64,000 nt of DNA from Nocardia huaxiensis (GCF_013744875.1 NZ_CP059399.1:4650001-4714000); one strand, 5' to 3'. Numbered from the stretch's first letter, positions 33,691-42,564 are shown. Numbers and translations: made by a program. Notes: generated from the letters alone by a model not told the origin.

Positions 33691-34113
33691 GTGACCATTC
33701 CGGACAGTATTCAGGGACAACGCTTTACGAGCGATCCAGCGGACGCGGCAGCGAAACTGCTGGAGCGTTTGACCGACCACCTGGGGGGACAGGCCTCGGT
33801 GCGCACCGTCTTCGGCGCCCCCGTCACCGCTGACGGCGTCACCGTAATCCCGGTAGCCAGTATCGGTTTCGGCTTCGGCGGCGGCGCCGGCAGCGAATCC
33901 GGCGACGAGAAGTCCTCAGGTGGCGGCGGAGGCGGTGGCGGCGTCGGAGCCCGCCCCCTCGGTTTCATCGAGATCAAGGACGGCACAACCACATACCGTC
34001 CGATCCACAGCCACTGGATCGACCTGCTCATCCCGCTCAGCGCCATTGTGGCGGCAGCCGGGGCGAAGAGCACGGTCCGCGCCGCCCGCGCGTACCGCCG
34101 CACCCGGCGATAA
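33691..34113 (+). CDS. GerW/YtfJ-like protein
   Basis: The 140-residue protein has the core of the GerW (YtfJ) family: 'RTVFGAPVTADGVTVIPVAS' followed by 'IGFGFGGGAG', a very glycine-rich loop (eight Gly in a row inside residues 70-78), 'GFIEIKDGTTTYRPI' and a C-terminal hydrophobic helix 'IDLLIPLSAIVAAAG' with a basic end. In Bacillus the family is sporulation-linked, but actinomycete copies occur in non-sporulating species and their role is unknown. The GTG at 33691 follows GGGAGGG by five bases, which decides the start; upstream codons in frame are not protein-like. Confidence 0.8.
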   Translation: MTIPDSIQGQRFTSDPADAAAKLLERLTDHLGGQASVRTVFGAPVTADGVTVIPVASIGFGFGGGAGSESGDEKSSGGGGGGGGVGARPLGFIEIKDGTTTYRPIHSHWIDLLIPLSAIVAAAGAKSTVRAARAYRRTRR

Positions 34114-34184
34114 CGGACCCGCCCGTCGGCCACCGACCCGAGGATCGCCCAAAGGTCGCTGCCGGGCTGGCAGAATGGCTCGGC

Positions 34185-34748
34185 GTGAGTGGGTTGCGTT
34201 GTGGCGCTGCGGCTGTCGTCGCGGGGTGTGCGTTCGTACTGTCGGGCTGTGGTGCGGATGTCAGGCAGGATCTGCTGTTCGGGGAATCGGCGACGGTGTC
34301 ACGGATCGACGGCACGGTGGGAATCGCGGTGCTCCGCATCGATCAGGGTATGACCTCGGATCTCGACGGCCTCACCCACGCCCTCACGAAGTCCTCGGTG
34401 GTCGGCATCGGTACGCCCTACTACGTTCGCTACCGCCTTACCCGCACTTCCGTCGGCGCCGACGTCGGCACCTACTTCGCCGTCTACGCGGGCCGGAATC
34501 GTCTGGCGGAGCTGACCATCAGCCCGGCGCCGTTCTCGGGGATGACCGGGGCCGGCGTGAAAGCCGGCGTGGAAAAGGCATGTGCGGGGGTGAAACCGGA
34601 CGAGTTCAGGGCGTTGAGTCAGGGGCAGAGCCTGGAAGGTTGCACGCCCTTCCTCGCTGATGCGACGGTCGATCCCGAAGCTCCGACCCGAGTCCAGTGG
34701 GTGCCGTATGCGGGCAAGGTGGTTGCGACCTGGCGCCCTCCCGCGTAA
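34185..34748 (+). CDS. Putative lipoprotein of unknown function
   Basis: The 187-residue protein has a lipoprotein signal peptide: 'MSGLRCGAAAVVAGCAFVLS' ending in a lipobox-like L-S-G-C, with the lipidated cysteine about residue 22. The mature domain is beta-rich and reminiscent of the DUF-type secreted lipoproteins of actinomycetes ('IGTPYYVRYRLTRTSVG', 'VQWVPYAGKVVATWRPP'), with a further cysteine pair ('EKACAG' and 'LEGCTPF') that could be disulfide-bonded. No enzyme motif is visible. It stands alone between the GerW-like gene and the convergent PolA-like gene. Confidence 0.75.
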   Translation: MSGLRCGAAAVVAGCAFVLSGCGADVRQDLLFGESATVSRIDGTVGIAVLRIDQGMTSDLDGLTHALTKSSVVGIGTPYYVRYRLTRTSVGADVGTYFAVYAGRNRLAELTISPAPFSGMTGAGVKAGVEKACAGVKPDEFRALSQGQSLEGCTPFLADATVDPEAPTRVQWVPYAGKVVATWRPPA

Positions 34749-34846
34749 CTCGGCAGTACCTCCGCGGCAGCGCGATCACCGATCGAGCAGTCGCGTCATG
34801 AGCGGGCGGTGTGGGCATTCGTGGATCGACTGGCGTTGGGCGGTTC

Positions 34847-36502
34847 TCATTTGGCGTCGCCGTAGCATTCGACGACGGCGGTGGTGAAGGGGAAGCGAAC
34901 GGGGGTGGGGCCGAAGGCCAGGCGGCTCGCGGATGCTGCTGCGGCGGTGATGAGTTCGGTGACCTGCTCGGATTCTGTTGCGGGGCAGTGGACTATGACT
35001 TCGTCGTGTTGGAAGAAGACGAGTTCGGCGCGCAGGCCCGCGTGGAACATGGTGTTGCGCAGGGTTGCCAGGACCAGGAGGGTCCAGTCGGCGGCGCTGC
35101 CCTGGACGACGAAATTGCGGGTGAAGCGGCCTCGGGCGCGGGCGGCCGCGGTGCTGCCGTAGACGGGCGGTGAATCCTGGTCGGGGTCGGTGTGGTCGGT
35201 GGACGGGGGAGAGGTGCGGCCCATCCAGGTGCGGACCATGCGGCCCTCCTCACCGGCGCGGGCGGCATCGTCCACATAGGCCACCGCGGCGGGGTAGCGG
35301 CGGCGGAGTTCGGCCATGTGGGTGAGGGCGTCGCCGGAGGTCTGGCCGTAGATCGCGCCCAGGAGCGCGATTTTGGCCTGGTCGCGGTCGCCGCCGAAGG
35401 CGCGGGCGGCCAGGTCGGCGTAGAGGTCGTCGCCGCGACCCGCCACCTCCATGAGGCCCGGATCGCGGGAGATGGCGGCGAGGACGCGCGGTTCCATCTG
35501 GCCGGCGTCGGCCACCACGAGATGCCAGCCCGGGTCGGCGCGGATCGCCCGGCGGATCACCTTCGGAATTTGCAGGGCGCCACCGCCATTGGTGGTCCAG
35601 CGGCCGGTGACGGTGCCGGCCGGAATGTATTCGGGACGGAAGCGGCCGTCGTGCACCCACTGGTCGAGCCAGGCCCAGCCGTGCGCGGTGTGCAGCCGGT
35701 AGAGGGACTTGTAGGCCAGCAGCGGCGCCACCGCGGGATGATCGATTTCCCGCAGTTCCCATTTCCTGGTGGAGGACAGGATGATTCCGGCGCGGGCGAA
35801 GGCTCTGACGATGTCGGCGGGTAGGTCGGGACGGACCCGGGCGCCGAAGGCCCGCGACACCTCCTCGGCCAGCTCCGCCATGCGCCGCGGCTCCGACGCC
35901 CCTGAAATACGTTCTCCCAGCATGCTTTCCAGCAGCTCCCGGTGCACATCGGCGCGCCACGGAATTCCGGCCAGATTCATCTCCGTCGCCACCAGGAGAC
36001 CAGCCGATTCCGCCGCCAGCAGCAAGCGCATCCGCTCGGGATGTTCGGTCTCGGCGGTCCGCGCCACCTGCCCCGCGTAGACCTCCAGCAGCGCGGTGAA
36101 CTCATCGGCCCCGGGAGGCATTGGGACGGGCGCGGATTCGAACAGCGACGGCTGCGTATCGGCAGCCCGCACCGGCGCGTCCGGCGGCACCGGCAGATTG
36201 CGCAATCGCGCCCAGGCAGCCGCCAATGACCGAGGCTGCCCCGACTGCCCCTGCTCGTGCCCGATCAGCAGCGCCTCCGCGGCCTCCACGTCATAGCACC
36301 GCTCCGCCCGCACGCCCGCGGCCAGCAGCCGCCGATGAATCTCGCTGGTGGACCGCCACACCCACCGTTGTACCTCCGGCCGCGCCCGAACCGCCTCGAC
36401 CAGTGACGGCTCGTCCACCACCGGCCCCGCGGGCCGGCCGTCGGGACCGAGCGGACACAGACGCGCCCCGCCGTCCTCCGTGTCCGCCACCGCCCATCGC
36501 AT
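34847..36502 (-). CDS. Bifunctional 3'-5' exonuclease/DNA polymerase (PolA-like)
   Basis: The 551-residue protein is a family A polymerase relative found in actinomycetes. The N-terminal 170 residues match the exonuclease-like region; the rest is polymerase: 'AGTVTGRWTTNGGGALQIPK' (template/primer site), motif A as 'VVADAGQMEPRVLAAIS', motif B as 'DQAKIALLGAIYGQTSG' and motif C as 'FFQHDEVIVH'. Motif A lacks the usual Tyr-Ser and motif B lacks the leading Arg of PolA, while the motif A and C aspartates remain, so activity is plausible but altered. It lacks the 5'-nuclease domain. I use the ATG at 36502; a TTG at 36532 is possible. It is probably a repair polymerase. Confidence 0.88.
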   Translation of the reverse strand: MRWAVADTEDGGARLCPLGPDGRPAGPVVDEPSLVEAVRARPEVQRWVWRSTSEIHRRLLAAGVRAERCYDVEAAEALLIGHEQGQSGQPRSLAAAWARLRNLPVPPDAPVRAADTQPSLFESAPVPMPPGADEFTALLEVYAGQVARTAETEHPERMRLLLAAESAGLLVATEMNLAGIPWRADVHRELLESMLGERISGASEPRRMAELAEEVSRAFGARVRPDLPADIVRAFARAGIILSSTRKWELREIDHPAVAPLLAYKSLYRLHTAHGWAWLDQWVHDGRFRPEYIPAGTVTGRWTTNGGGALQIPKVIRRAIRADPGWHLVVADAGQMEPRVLAAISRDPGLMEVAGRGDDLYADLAARAFGGDRDQAKIALLGAIYGQTSGDALTHMAELRRRYPAAVAYVDDAARAGEEGRMVRTWMGRTSPPSTDHTDPDQDSPPVYGSTAAARARGRFTRNFVVQGSAADWTLLVLATLRNTMFHAGLRAELVFFQHDEVIVHCPATESEQVTELITAAAASASRLAFGPTPVRFPFTTAVVECYGDAK

Positions 36503-36567
36503 GGTCGAGAGTCTTGCAGCAGGCACAGACAAGTTCGTGAATCAGCGCGCCGAGCGGGCGGACGGCC

Positions 36568-37716
36568 TCAGCCCGCGTTGCGGATCTGGGTGAGGAATTC
36601 GGTATTGGTCGAGGTTTGGCGCAGGCCGGTCAGCAGCAGTTCGAGGGATTGCTGCGGTTCGCGGCCCGCGAGGGTCCTGCGCAGCGAGCGCGTCGCGACC
36701 AGTTCGGCGGGGGTGAAGAGCAGGTCTTCCTTACGCGTGCTGGAGCGGTCGACATCGATGGCGGGGAACAGGCGGCGGTCGGCCGACTGGCGATCGAGTT
36801 TGAGTTCGGCATTGCCGGTGCCCTTGTACTCCTCGAAGATGACGGTGTCGGCGAGCGACCCGGTTTCGACCAGGGCCGTGGCGATGATGGTGAGCGAGCC
36901 GCCGTGCTCGATATTGCGGGCCGCGCCGAGGAATTTCTTCGGCGGGGCCAGGGCTGCGGCGTCCACGCCGCCGGAGAGGACGCGGCCGGAACCGGTGGCC
37001 GCCAGGTTGTAGGCGCGGGCCAGACGGGTCAGCGAATCGAGCAGCACGACCACGTCGCGACCCGCTTCGACGAGACGTTTGGCGCGTTCGATGGCCAGCT
37101 CCGCGAGCGCGATGTGTTCATGGGCCGGACGGTCGAAGGTGGCGGCGGCCACCTCGGCGGGGACCGCACGGGACAGGTCGGTCACCTCCTCGGGGCGTTC
37201 ACCGACGAGCACCAGCATGAGATGGCATTCGGGATGATTCTTGGCGATGCCGTGCGCAATCGATTGCAGCACAGAGGTTTTGCCGGCCTTGGGCGGTGCG
37301 ACGATCAGCGCGCGCTGACCCTTGCCGATGGGAGTGACCAGATCGATTGCGCGCGTGGTCAATTCGTGCGGCTCCGTTTCGAGCCGCAGCCGGTCGTCCG
37401 GGTAGACGGGCACCAGGTCCGCGAACCGGGGCCGGCGCAACGCATTGTCCGGCGGCAGCCCATTGATGCTGTCGATGGTGGTCAGCGGTGCGAGTTTCGC
37501 GTTCTCCCGTCGCGTTCCGGCCGTGCCGGTGACGATATCGCCACGGCGCAACCCGAATTCGCGAACCAGTCGGGTCGGCACATGAAGATCCTGCGGTTCG
37601 GGCAGATAGCCCTCGACCCGCAGCGTGCTGTGCTGGTCGGTGATGTCGAGAATGCCGGACACGGTCCGGCTCTGTTCGGTCACGACATCGGATGGATGAA
37701 TAGTGGTGTCCTGCAT
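36568..37716 (-). CDS. rho: Transcription termination factor Rho, short paralogue
   Basis: The 382-residue protein has the Rho OB-fold RNA-binding domain ('SGILDITDQHSTLRVEGYLP', 'VREFGLRRGDIVTG') and the RecA-type ATPase: Walker A 'ALIVAPPKAGKTSVLQSIAH', Walker B 'VVVLLDSLTRLARAYNLAA', the Q/R-loop 'PKKFLGAARNIEHGGSLTI' and 'EEYKGTGNAELKLDR'. It lacks the N-terminal helical domain and the long Arg/Asp-rich insertion present in the actinobacterial housekeeping Rho, which is usually above 600 residues. It is therefore a second, minimal Rho. The AGGAG site is nine bases upstream of the ATG. Its leader is about 280 bp long, enough for autoregulation by early termination. Confidence 0.93.
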   Translation of the reverse strand: MQDTTIHPSDVVTEQSRTVSGILDITDQHSTLRVEGYLPEPQDLHVPTRLVREFGLRRGDIVTGTAGTRRENAKLAPLTTIDSINGLPPDNALRRPRFADLVPVYPDDRLRLETEPHELTTRAIDLVTPIGKGQRALIVAPPKAGKTSVLQSIAHGIAKNHPECHLMLVLVGERPEEVTDLSRAVPAEVAAATFDRPAHEHIALAELAIERAKRLVEAGRDVVVLLDSLTRLARAYNLAATGSGRVLSGGVDAAALAPPKKFLGAARNIEHGGSLTIIATALVETGSLADTVIFEEYKGTGNAELKLDRQSADRRLFPAIDVDRSSTRKEDLLFTPAELVATRSLRRTLAGREPQQSLELLLTGLRQTSTNTEFLTQIRNAG

Positions 37717-38034
37717 GATGTTTTCTCCTGAGTGAAGTGTGGATGCGGCGGGTCCCCATGAATGCCGCCCGCGGGGTGATGACGTTCGCTGAACGCGCGG
37801 AAATACAGTGCTGCCGGAATCCGGAAATTCGAATAACGGCGCCTACAGCGCGGCGAATCCGTCGTAGAGAATCTGGATCCTTGTGGGAGGGAATCGTCAC
37901 CTGCGTCCACAAGATGGAGACCGCACCAACGGTAGCGGCAATCAGCAGAACACGCAACCGTGTCCGATTGTTCCCCGGTCACAACCGGGGGATCCGGGCG
38001 TCACCTCAGGACCTGTGACGCCCGGATCGCGAGC
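37717..38034. other. Leader region of the short rho gene
   Basis: This 318-bp stretch upstream of rho holds the hairpin terminator of the pmbA gene (37991-38028) at one end; the rest, unusually rich in A+C and with no long stems, is the putative rho promoter and leader. C-rich, unstructured leaders suit Rho loading, but no specific site can be proved. Confidence 0.5.
37991..38028 (-). terminator. Hairpin terminator of the tldD-pmbA operon
   Basis: GATCCGGGCGTCAC (37991-38004) and its exact reverse complement GTGACGCCCGGATC (38015-38028) flank a 10-base loop, starting 7 bases after the pmbA stop. Confidence 0.75.
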
Positions 38035-39438
38035 TCAGGTGGCCTGGCTCACCGACGACATGTGGAAGTCGGGAATGCGCAGCGCCGGCATGGCCGTGCG
38101 GGTGAACCAGTCCTTCCATTCGCGGGGGAGCGTGATCTCGGTGCGGCCCGCCTCGGACACGCGCCGCAGCAGATCGAGCGGGCTCTCGTTGAAGCGGAAA
38201 TTGTTGACCGCGCCGGTGACCTCACCGTTCTCGATGAGGTAGACGCCGTCGCGGGTGAGCCCGGTGAGCAACAGCGTGGCCGGGTCCACCTCACGGATGT
38301 ACCACAGGCAGGTGAGCAGCAGGCCGCGCTCGGTGCGGGCGATCATGTCCGACAGGCTCGCCTCGGAGCCGCCTGCCATGAGCAGGTTTTCACCCGGCAG
38401 CGTGACCGGCGCATCGAATTCCGCGGCGGTGGCGCGCGGGTACACGAGCGACTCGATGACGCCCTCGCGCACCCAATCGGTGCGCTGCGCGCTGAGCCCG
38501 TTGTCGAACACCGACAGCGATTCCGACGAGGACGGCGTCGCCACGAACGGACGGTACTCGAGCCCGGCGGCGCTCGGATCCGAGTACAGGGTGAGCGGAA
38601 TCGCGCTGAGCCGCTCACCGATTCGAGTGCCCCCGGCGCGTGAGAAGGCGGTGTGGCCCTCGTGCGCGCCGCGGCCCTCCATGGTCCACGCCATGTAGAT
38701 CATGAGATCGGCGACGGCCGACGGCGGCAGCAGCGTTTCGTAGCGTCCGGCGGGCAGCTCGACGCGCCGTTTGCTCCAGTCCAGGCGGCGGGCGAGTTCG
38801 GCCAGCAGCGCCGGGGTGTCGACATCGGCGAAATCGGTGGTTCCGGTGCCCACCCAGGCGCTGGCGAGATCGCTGCCCTCGCCTCGCTTTCCGTTGATCT
38901 CCACCGACCCCGTCGGCTGCACCCAGCGCCGCCGCAGCCCGGTGGAGGTGCCCAGCCAGGTGGAATGCATCTGATGGTGGGCGAACCCGTAGAGCCGGTC
39001 CGCACCGTCGAATCCGACGGCCAGATCGCGCGCCAGATCGGTGAACACGCCGATGTCGGTGGTCGCCGGAGTGCCCTCCCAGTCGAGCACCAGATCTAGC
39101 GTGTCGCCCGCGACGGCCGCCGGATCGAGCAGCGGCACAGCATCTTTCGCGGGCTGCGCGGTGCGCGCCGCCTCCTCGGCGGCCCGCACCACGTACTCGA
39201 TATCCGCGGGATCGACGCTCGTGGAGCTCACGCTGCCGACCCGCGCCGCATTCGGCCCGTTCCGGAAGATGGCGACCACGGCCCAGTCGCGCGCGACCGA
39301 GGAACCATTGGTGGTCATGGAGTTTCCGGCCCAGCGCAGCGACGCCTCGTGCGCGTCGGTGACGATCACCATGGCCTCGTCGGCGCGGGAGGCACGCAGC
39401 GCGCGTTCGACGACCTCGGGGGCGGGGAGCACACTCAC
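38035..39438 (-). CDS. pmbA: TldE/PmbA family protein (partner of TldD)
   Basis: The 467-residue protein is the non-catalytic-type subunit of the TldD/TldE peptidase: family blocks include '[20 protein letters not shown]', '[20 protein letters not shown]', '[20 protein letters not shown]' and '[20 protein letters not shown]'. It lacks the HExxxH motif seen in the upstream gene. Together the subunits degrade peptides and are needed in several bacteria for processing of small peptides such as microcins. The GTG start at 39438 follows AAAGGA by nine bases and lies 17 bp after tldD, so the two form an operon ending at a strong hairpin. Confidence 0.92.
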   Translation of the reverse strand: MSVLPAPEVVERALRASRADEAMVIVTDAHEASLRWAGNSMTTNGSSVARDWAVVAIFRNGPNAARVGSVSSTSVDPADIEYVVRAAEEAARTAQPAKDAVPLLDPAAVAGDTLDLVLDWEGTPATTDIGVFTDLARDLAVGFDGADRLYGFAHHQMHSTWLGTSTGLRRRWVQPTGSVEINGKRGEGSDLASAWVGTGTTDFADVDTPALLAELARRLDWSKRRVELPAGRYETLLPPSAVADLMIYMAWTMEGRGAHEGHTAFSRAGGTRIGERLSAIPLTLYSDPSAAGLEYRPFVATPSSSESLSVFDNGLSAQRTDWVREGVIESLVYPRATAAEFDAPVTLPGENLLMAGGSEASLSDMIARTERGLLLTCLWYIREVDPATLLLTGLTRDGVYLIENGEVTGAVNNFRFNESPLDLLRRVSEAGRTEITLPREWKDWFTRTAMPALRIPDFHMSSVSQAT

Positions 39439-39455
39439 CGTTGTCGGTCCTTTCC

Positions 39456-40982
39456 CTACTGCCCGGCTTCGGCGCGGGTATTGAGCACATTGATGCCGCG
39501 CACCAGAATCGACGGGCAGCCGTGACTGACCGCCGCCACCTGACCGGGCTGAGCCTTACCGCAATTGAACGCACCACCCAGCACCCAGGTGGACGGCCCG
39601 CCCACGGCCTCCATCGCACCCCAGAAGTCGGTGGTGGTGGCCTGGTAGGCGACATCGCGCACCTGCCCGGCGAGTTCGCCGTTGCGGATGCGGAAGAACC
39701 GCTGGCCGGTGAACTGGAAGTTGTAGCGCTGCATATCGATCGACCACGACTTGTCGCCGACGATGTAGAGGCCGTCCTCGACCCGGGAGATGAGTTCGGC
39801 GGTGCTGGTGTCGCGTTCGGGATCCGGTTGCAGCGACACATTGGCCATGCGCTGAATGGGCACGTGATGGGCGGAGTCGGCGTAGGAGCAGCCGTTCGAA
39901 CGCTCCAGGCCCAGGCGCGGGGCGAACACCCGGTCCAGCTGGTAGCCGACGAGCACGCCGTCGCGCACCAGATCCCAGCGCTGCCCGGCCACGCCCTCGT
40001 CGTCGTAGCCGACGCTGGCCAGGCCGTGCTCCTGGGTGCGGTCACCGGTGACGTGCATGATCGGCGTGCCGTAGCGCAGCGTGCCCAGTTTGTCGGGTGT
40101 CGCGAAGGACGTTCCCGCATAGGCCGATTCGTAGCCGATGGCGCGGTCGTACTCGGTGGCGTGCCCGATGGACTCGTGGATGGTGAGCCACAGATTGCTC
40201 GGATCGATGACCAGATCGGTGGGGCCCGCGGTGACGCTGGGCGCCTTCACCTTGTCGGCCAGCCAGCCCGGCATCCGCGCGAGTTCGCCCGCCCAGTCCC
40301 AGGTTCCGTCCGCGCCGGTCACGTACTCCCAGCCGCGGCCGGCCGGGGCGGCCAGGGTGCGCATGGTCTCGAACACGCCCGCCGACGGATCGACCGTGAT
40401 GGCCTCGAGCACCGGGTGCAGCCGCACCCGCTGCTGGGTGATCCGCGAACCGAAGGTGTCCGCGTAGAACGTCTGCTCCTTGACCTGCAATACCGACGCG
40501 GTGACATGATCCACGCCGTCCGCGGACCGCAGCCGCTCCGAATACTCCTGCAGCAGTGCCACTTTGTCCGGTGTCGGCACCGAGAACGGATCGAGGTCAT
40601 AGGACGAGACCCACTCGACATCGTCGTAGCGCGGCTCGGCGGCGAGCTGCACGCGCTCCCGGTTCAGTGCCCGCAAAGTCGTGGCAACCGTGACCGCGCG
40701 CCGCGCCACCTCGGCTGCCGAGGCGGTGGTGAGATCCGCGTGTGAGGCGAAACCCCAGGTGCCGTCGACGATCACGCGCACCGCGAACCCGAGATCGGTG
40801 CTGTCGCTGACCGATTCCACCCGGCCGTCGCGCAATCGTATGGACTGCTGCAGAAGTCGGTGCACCCGCAGATCCGCGTACTCGGCACCCGCCGCGCGCG
40901 CCGCCGACAGCGCCGCGTCGGCGAGCGCGGCCAGGGGCAGTGCGCGGAACTCCTCGTCCACGAGCTTGGTTGCGATGCTCAC
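39456..40982 (-). CDS. tldD: Metallopeptidase TldD
   Basis: The 508-residue protein has the zinc-binding HExxxH in 'WLTIHESIGHATEYDRA' and the C-terminal glycine/cysteine-rich blocks of TldD ('GAFNCGKAQPGQVAAVSHGC'). It forms a heterodimer with the PmbA/TldE product of the next gene, cleaving peptides in the cytoplasm. I choose the GTG at 40982; the frame is open to a GTG at 41006. A small group of periodic TGCA units lies in the 187-bp gap between this gene and the divergent TetR gene. Confidence 0.92.
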   Translation of the reverse strand: MSIATKLVDEEFRALPLAALADAALSAARAAGAEYADLRVHRLLQQSIRLRDGRVESVSDSTDLGFAVRVIVDGTWGFASHADLTTASAAEVARRAVTVATTLRALNRERVQLAAEPRYDDVEWVSSYDLDPFSVPTPDKVALLQEYSERLRSADGVDHVTASVLQVKEQTFYADTFGSRITQQRVRLHPVLEAITVDPSAGVFETMRTLAAPAGRGWEYVTGADGTWDWAGELARMPGWLADKVKAPSVTAGPTDLVIDPSNLWLTIHESIGHATEYDRAIGYESAYAGTSFATPDKLGTLRYGTPIMHVTGDRTQEHGLASVGYDDEGVAGQRWDLVRDGVLVGYQLDRVFAPRLGLERSNGCSYADSAHHVPIQRMANVSLQPDPERDTSTAELISRVEDGLYIVGDKSWSIDMQRYNFQFTGQRFFRIRNGELAGQVRDVAYQATTTDFWGAMEAVGGPSTWVLGGAFNCGKAQPGQVAAVSHGCPSILVRGINVLNTRAEAGQ

Positions 40983-41051
40983 CCGTTCCAACCTAGAGGC
41001 TGACACCGGAGTCCTTCAACAGCACACACTCTCAACCTCAGCTTCACAGTC

Positions 41052-41094
41052 TGCAAACGTGCACACGCTGCAACAATGCACGAACTGCGAAGAC
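41052..41094. repeat. Periodic TGCA/TGCG units in a divergent promoter region
   Basis: Units TGCAAACG, TGCACACGC, TGCAACAA, TGCACGAAC and TGCGAAGAC start at 41052, 41060, 41069, 41077 and 41086, a regular 8/9-bp spacing. This may be a binding-site array for the adjacent TetR protein, or chance. Confidence 0.3.
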
Positions 41095-41169
41095 GCACAC
41101 CATGAAACGCGCGCGACAAGCCCTGGACATGCCACGTTTTGCTGTCCGGATGCCGTAGGGTCTGCCCGC

Positions 41170-42339
41170 GTGCCGCCATCCGCACTCCGCGACCGCAAAC
41201 GAGAACGCACCCGCCGCGCCCTGTATCAGGCCGCCGTCGAACTGTTCGAGACCAGAGGCTATGAGGCGACCACGGTCGCCGATATCGCCGCGGCCGCGGA
41301 AGTCGGCACCCGGACGTTCTTCAACTACTTCGCCAGCAAGGAAGAACTGCTCTTCCCCGAACCCGACGAACGGGTCTCGGCGGCGGCGCAGGCCATCGCC
41401 ACCCGCCGCCCCGGCGAACGACCCGTCGAGGTGCTGCTGCGCGCCCTGCGCGCCGCCGGCGACAACCCGGGCGACCACCTCGGCGACACCCTGCCCGCCC
41501 GCATAGCCGTTGTGCGCGCCCAGGTTTCGCGCACCGTCTCCGCGGTGAGCGGCCGGGCCGCCTACGCCCAGCAGGTCGCCCAGCAGGAGATCGCCCGCCA
41601 CCTGCGCGCCGCCTTCCCCGACGAACTCGACGAGGTCGGCGCCGCCGCACTGGTCGGCGCGGTCGTCGGCGCGGTGTCGGGCGCGCTGTCAGTTCTCTTC
41701 CAGCAACCCGGCATCGAGGACGCCGACCAACTGCACCGCAAGATCCAGGAGATCACCTCGAAGGTGCTGGCCCCCTGGCTCACCGAACCGGTCAGCCTCG
41801 AATCCGGCAGCGGCGCAACCACTGAGGCGGACGCCCGGCCGGCGCTGGGCTCGGCCCCCGCACCCGCGCTGGGTTCGGCACAGCTGTCGCCGACCGGATC
41901 GGCGCAGGTGCCGGCAGGATCAGAGGCGCCCGGTGGCAATTCCGGATCGGCGACGCCCGTGGGTGGCTCCGGATCGGCAGTGCCCGAAAGCGGCGTGGCG
42001 CAGGCGCCGACGGGTTCGTCGCCGCACGAATCCGACCGGGCGACCGTCGAGCAGCCGCGCCGCCCGGAACCCGAACCGGTCCGTTCCATGGCGACCGTCC
42101 ACCGGCTCGGCCCGGAGATCGTGCGCCGCGCCAGCGCCGATCACCGCGCCCTGTTCCCCGAGCGGCGACCGGTCGAGCGCACACACTGCACGGAAGTCGA
42201 TCCGGCGCGGCTGAATTCGATCGAATCGCTGATCGGCGACAACCCGGGCCGCGCGCCGGGCGGCGAATCCTCCGGGCCCGACGACTCCGCGCTCGGCGGC
42301 GACCGAGAGCTAGGTCTGCCAGAGGATCTGCTGGTGTAG
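41170..42339 (+). CDS. TetR family regulator with long disordered C-terminal tail
   Basis: Of 389 residues, the first 200 are an ordinary TetR protein: 'RDRKRERTRRALYQAAVELF', 'ATTVADIAAAAEVGTRTFFN', 'YFASKEELLFPEP', then a helical ligand-binding domain ending 'TSKVLAPWLTE'. Residues 215-389 are low-complexity, with repeated G-S-A blocks ('[20 protein letters not shown]', 'AQVPAGSEAPGGNSGSATPV') and then an acidic Ser/Pro/Asp-rich end. Typical TetR proteins are about 200 residues, so the tail nearly doubles the length. The GTG start has no strong ribosome site, consistent with a leaderless mRNA. It is divergent from tldD. Confidence 0.85.
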   Translation: MPPSALRDRKRERTRRALYQAAVELFETRGYEATTVADIAAAAEVGTRTFFNYFASKEELLFPEPDERVSAAAQAIATRRPGERPVEVLLRALRAAGDNPGDHLGDTLPARIAVVRAQVSRTVSAVSGRAAYAQQVAQQEIARHLRAAFPDELDEVGAAALVGAVVGAVSGALSVLFQQPGIEDADQLHRKIQEITSKVLAPWLTEPVSLESGSGATTEADARPALGSAPAPALGSAQLSPTGSAQVPAGSEAPGGNSGSATPVGGSGSAVPESGVAQAPTGSSPHESDRATVEQPRRPEPEPVRSMATVHRLGPEIVRRASADHRALFPERRPVERTHCTEVDPARLNSIESLIGDNPGRAPGGESSGPDDSALGGDRELGLPEDLLV

Positions 42340-42361
42340 CAGCCGCGGCCCGCCGTCGCCG

Positions 42362-42398
42362 CTCGTCATCCCGGCATGCTCTTGGCCGGGATGACGAG
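42362..42398. repeat. Palindromic CGTCATCCCGGC hairpin, terminator-like
   Basis: CTCGTCATCCCGGC (42362-42375) and GCCGGGATGACGAG (42385-42398) are exact reverse complements with a 9-base loop (ATGCTCTTG), between the convergent TetR and TauE genes, where it can stop both transcripts. Another GCCGGGAT half follows at 42411. I recall similar elements dispersed in Nocardia genomes, but could not check. Confidence 0.75.
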
Positions 42399-42564
42399 GG
42401 TTGGGCTCGCGCCGGGATGTGGAGGGTTCGGTTGCTGAGGGCGGGATTCCGGCCGCAGCCAACACAATCCGCGCCGCAACTGTCGGAATGGCGGACCTAG
42501 CGCCGATTGTGTGCGCTCAGGCCGGGTGCGACACCCTGTCGCGCGGCGCGAACCTCCTGTCGCC

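Noticed and set aside
36568..38034. Possible leader peptide gene upstream of rho.
   Set aside because: No short frame has a convincing ribosome site; coding signal is absent.
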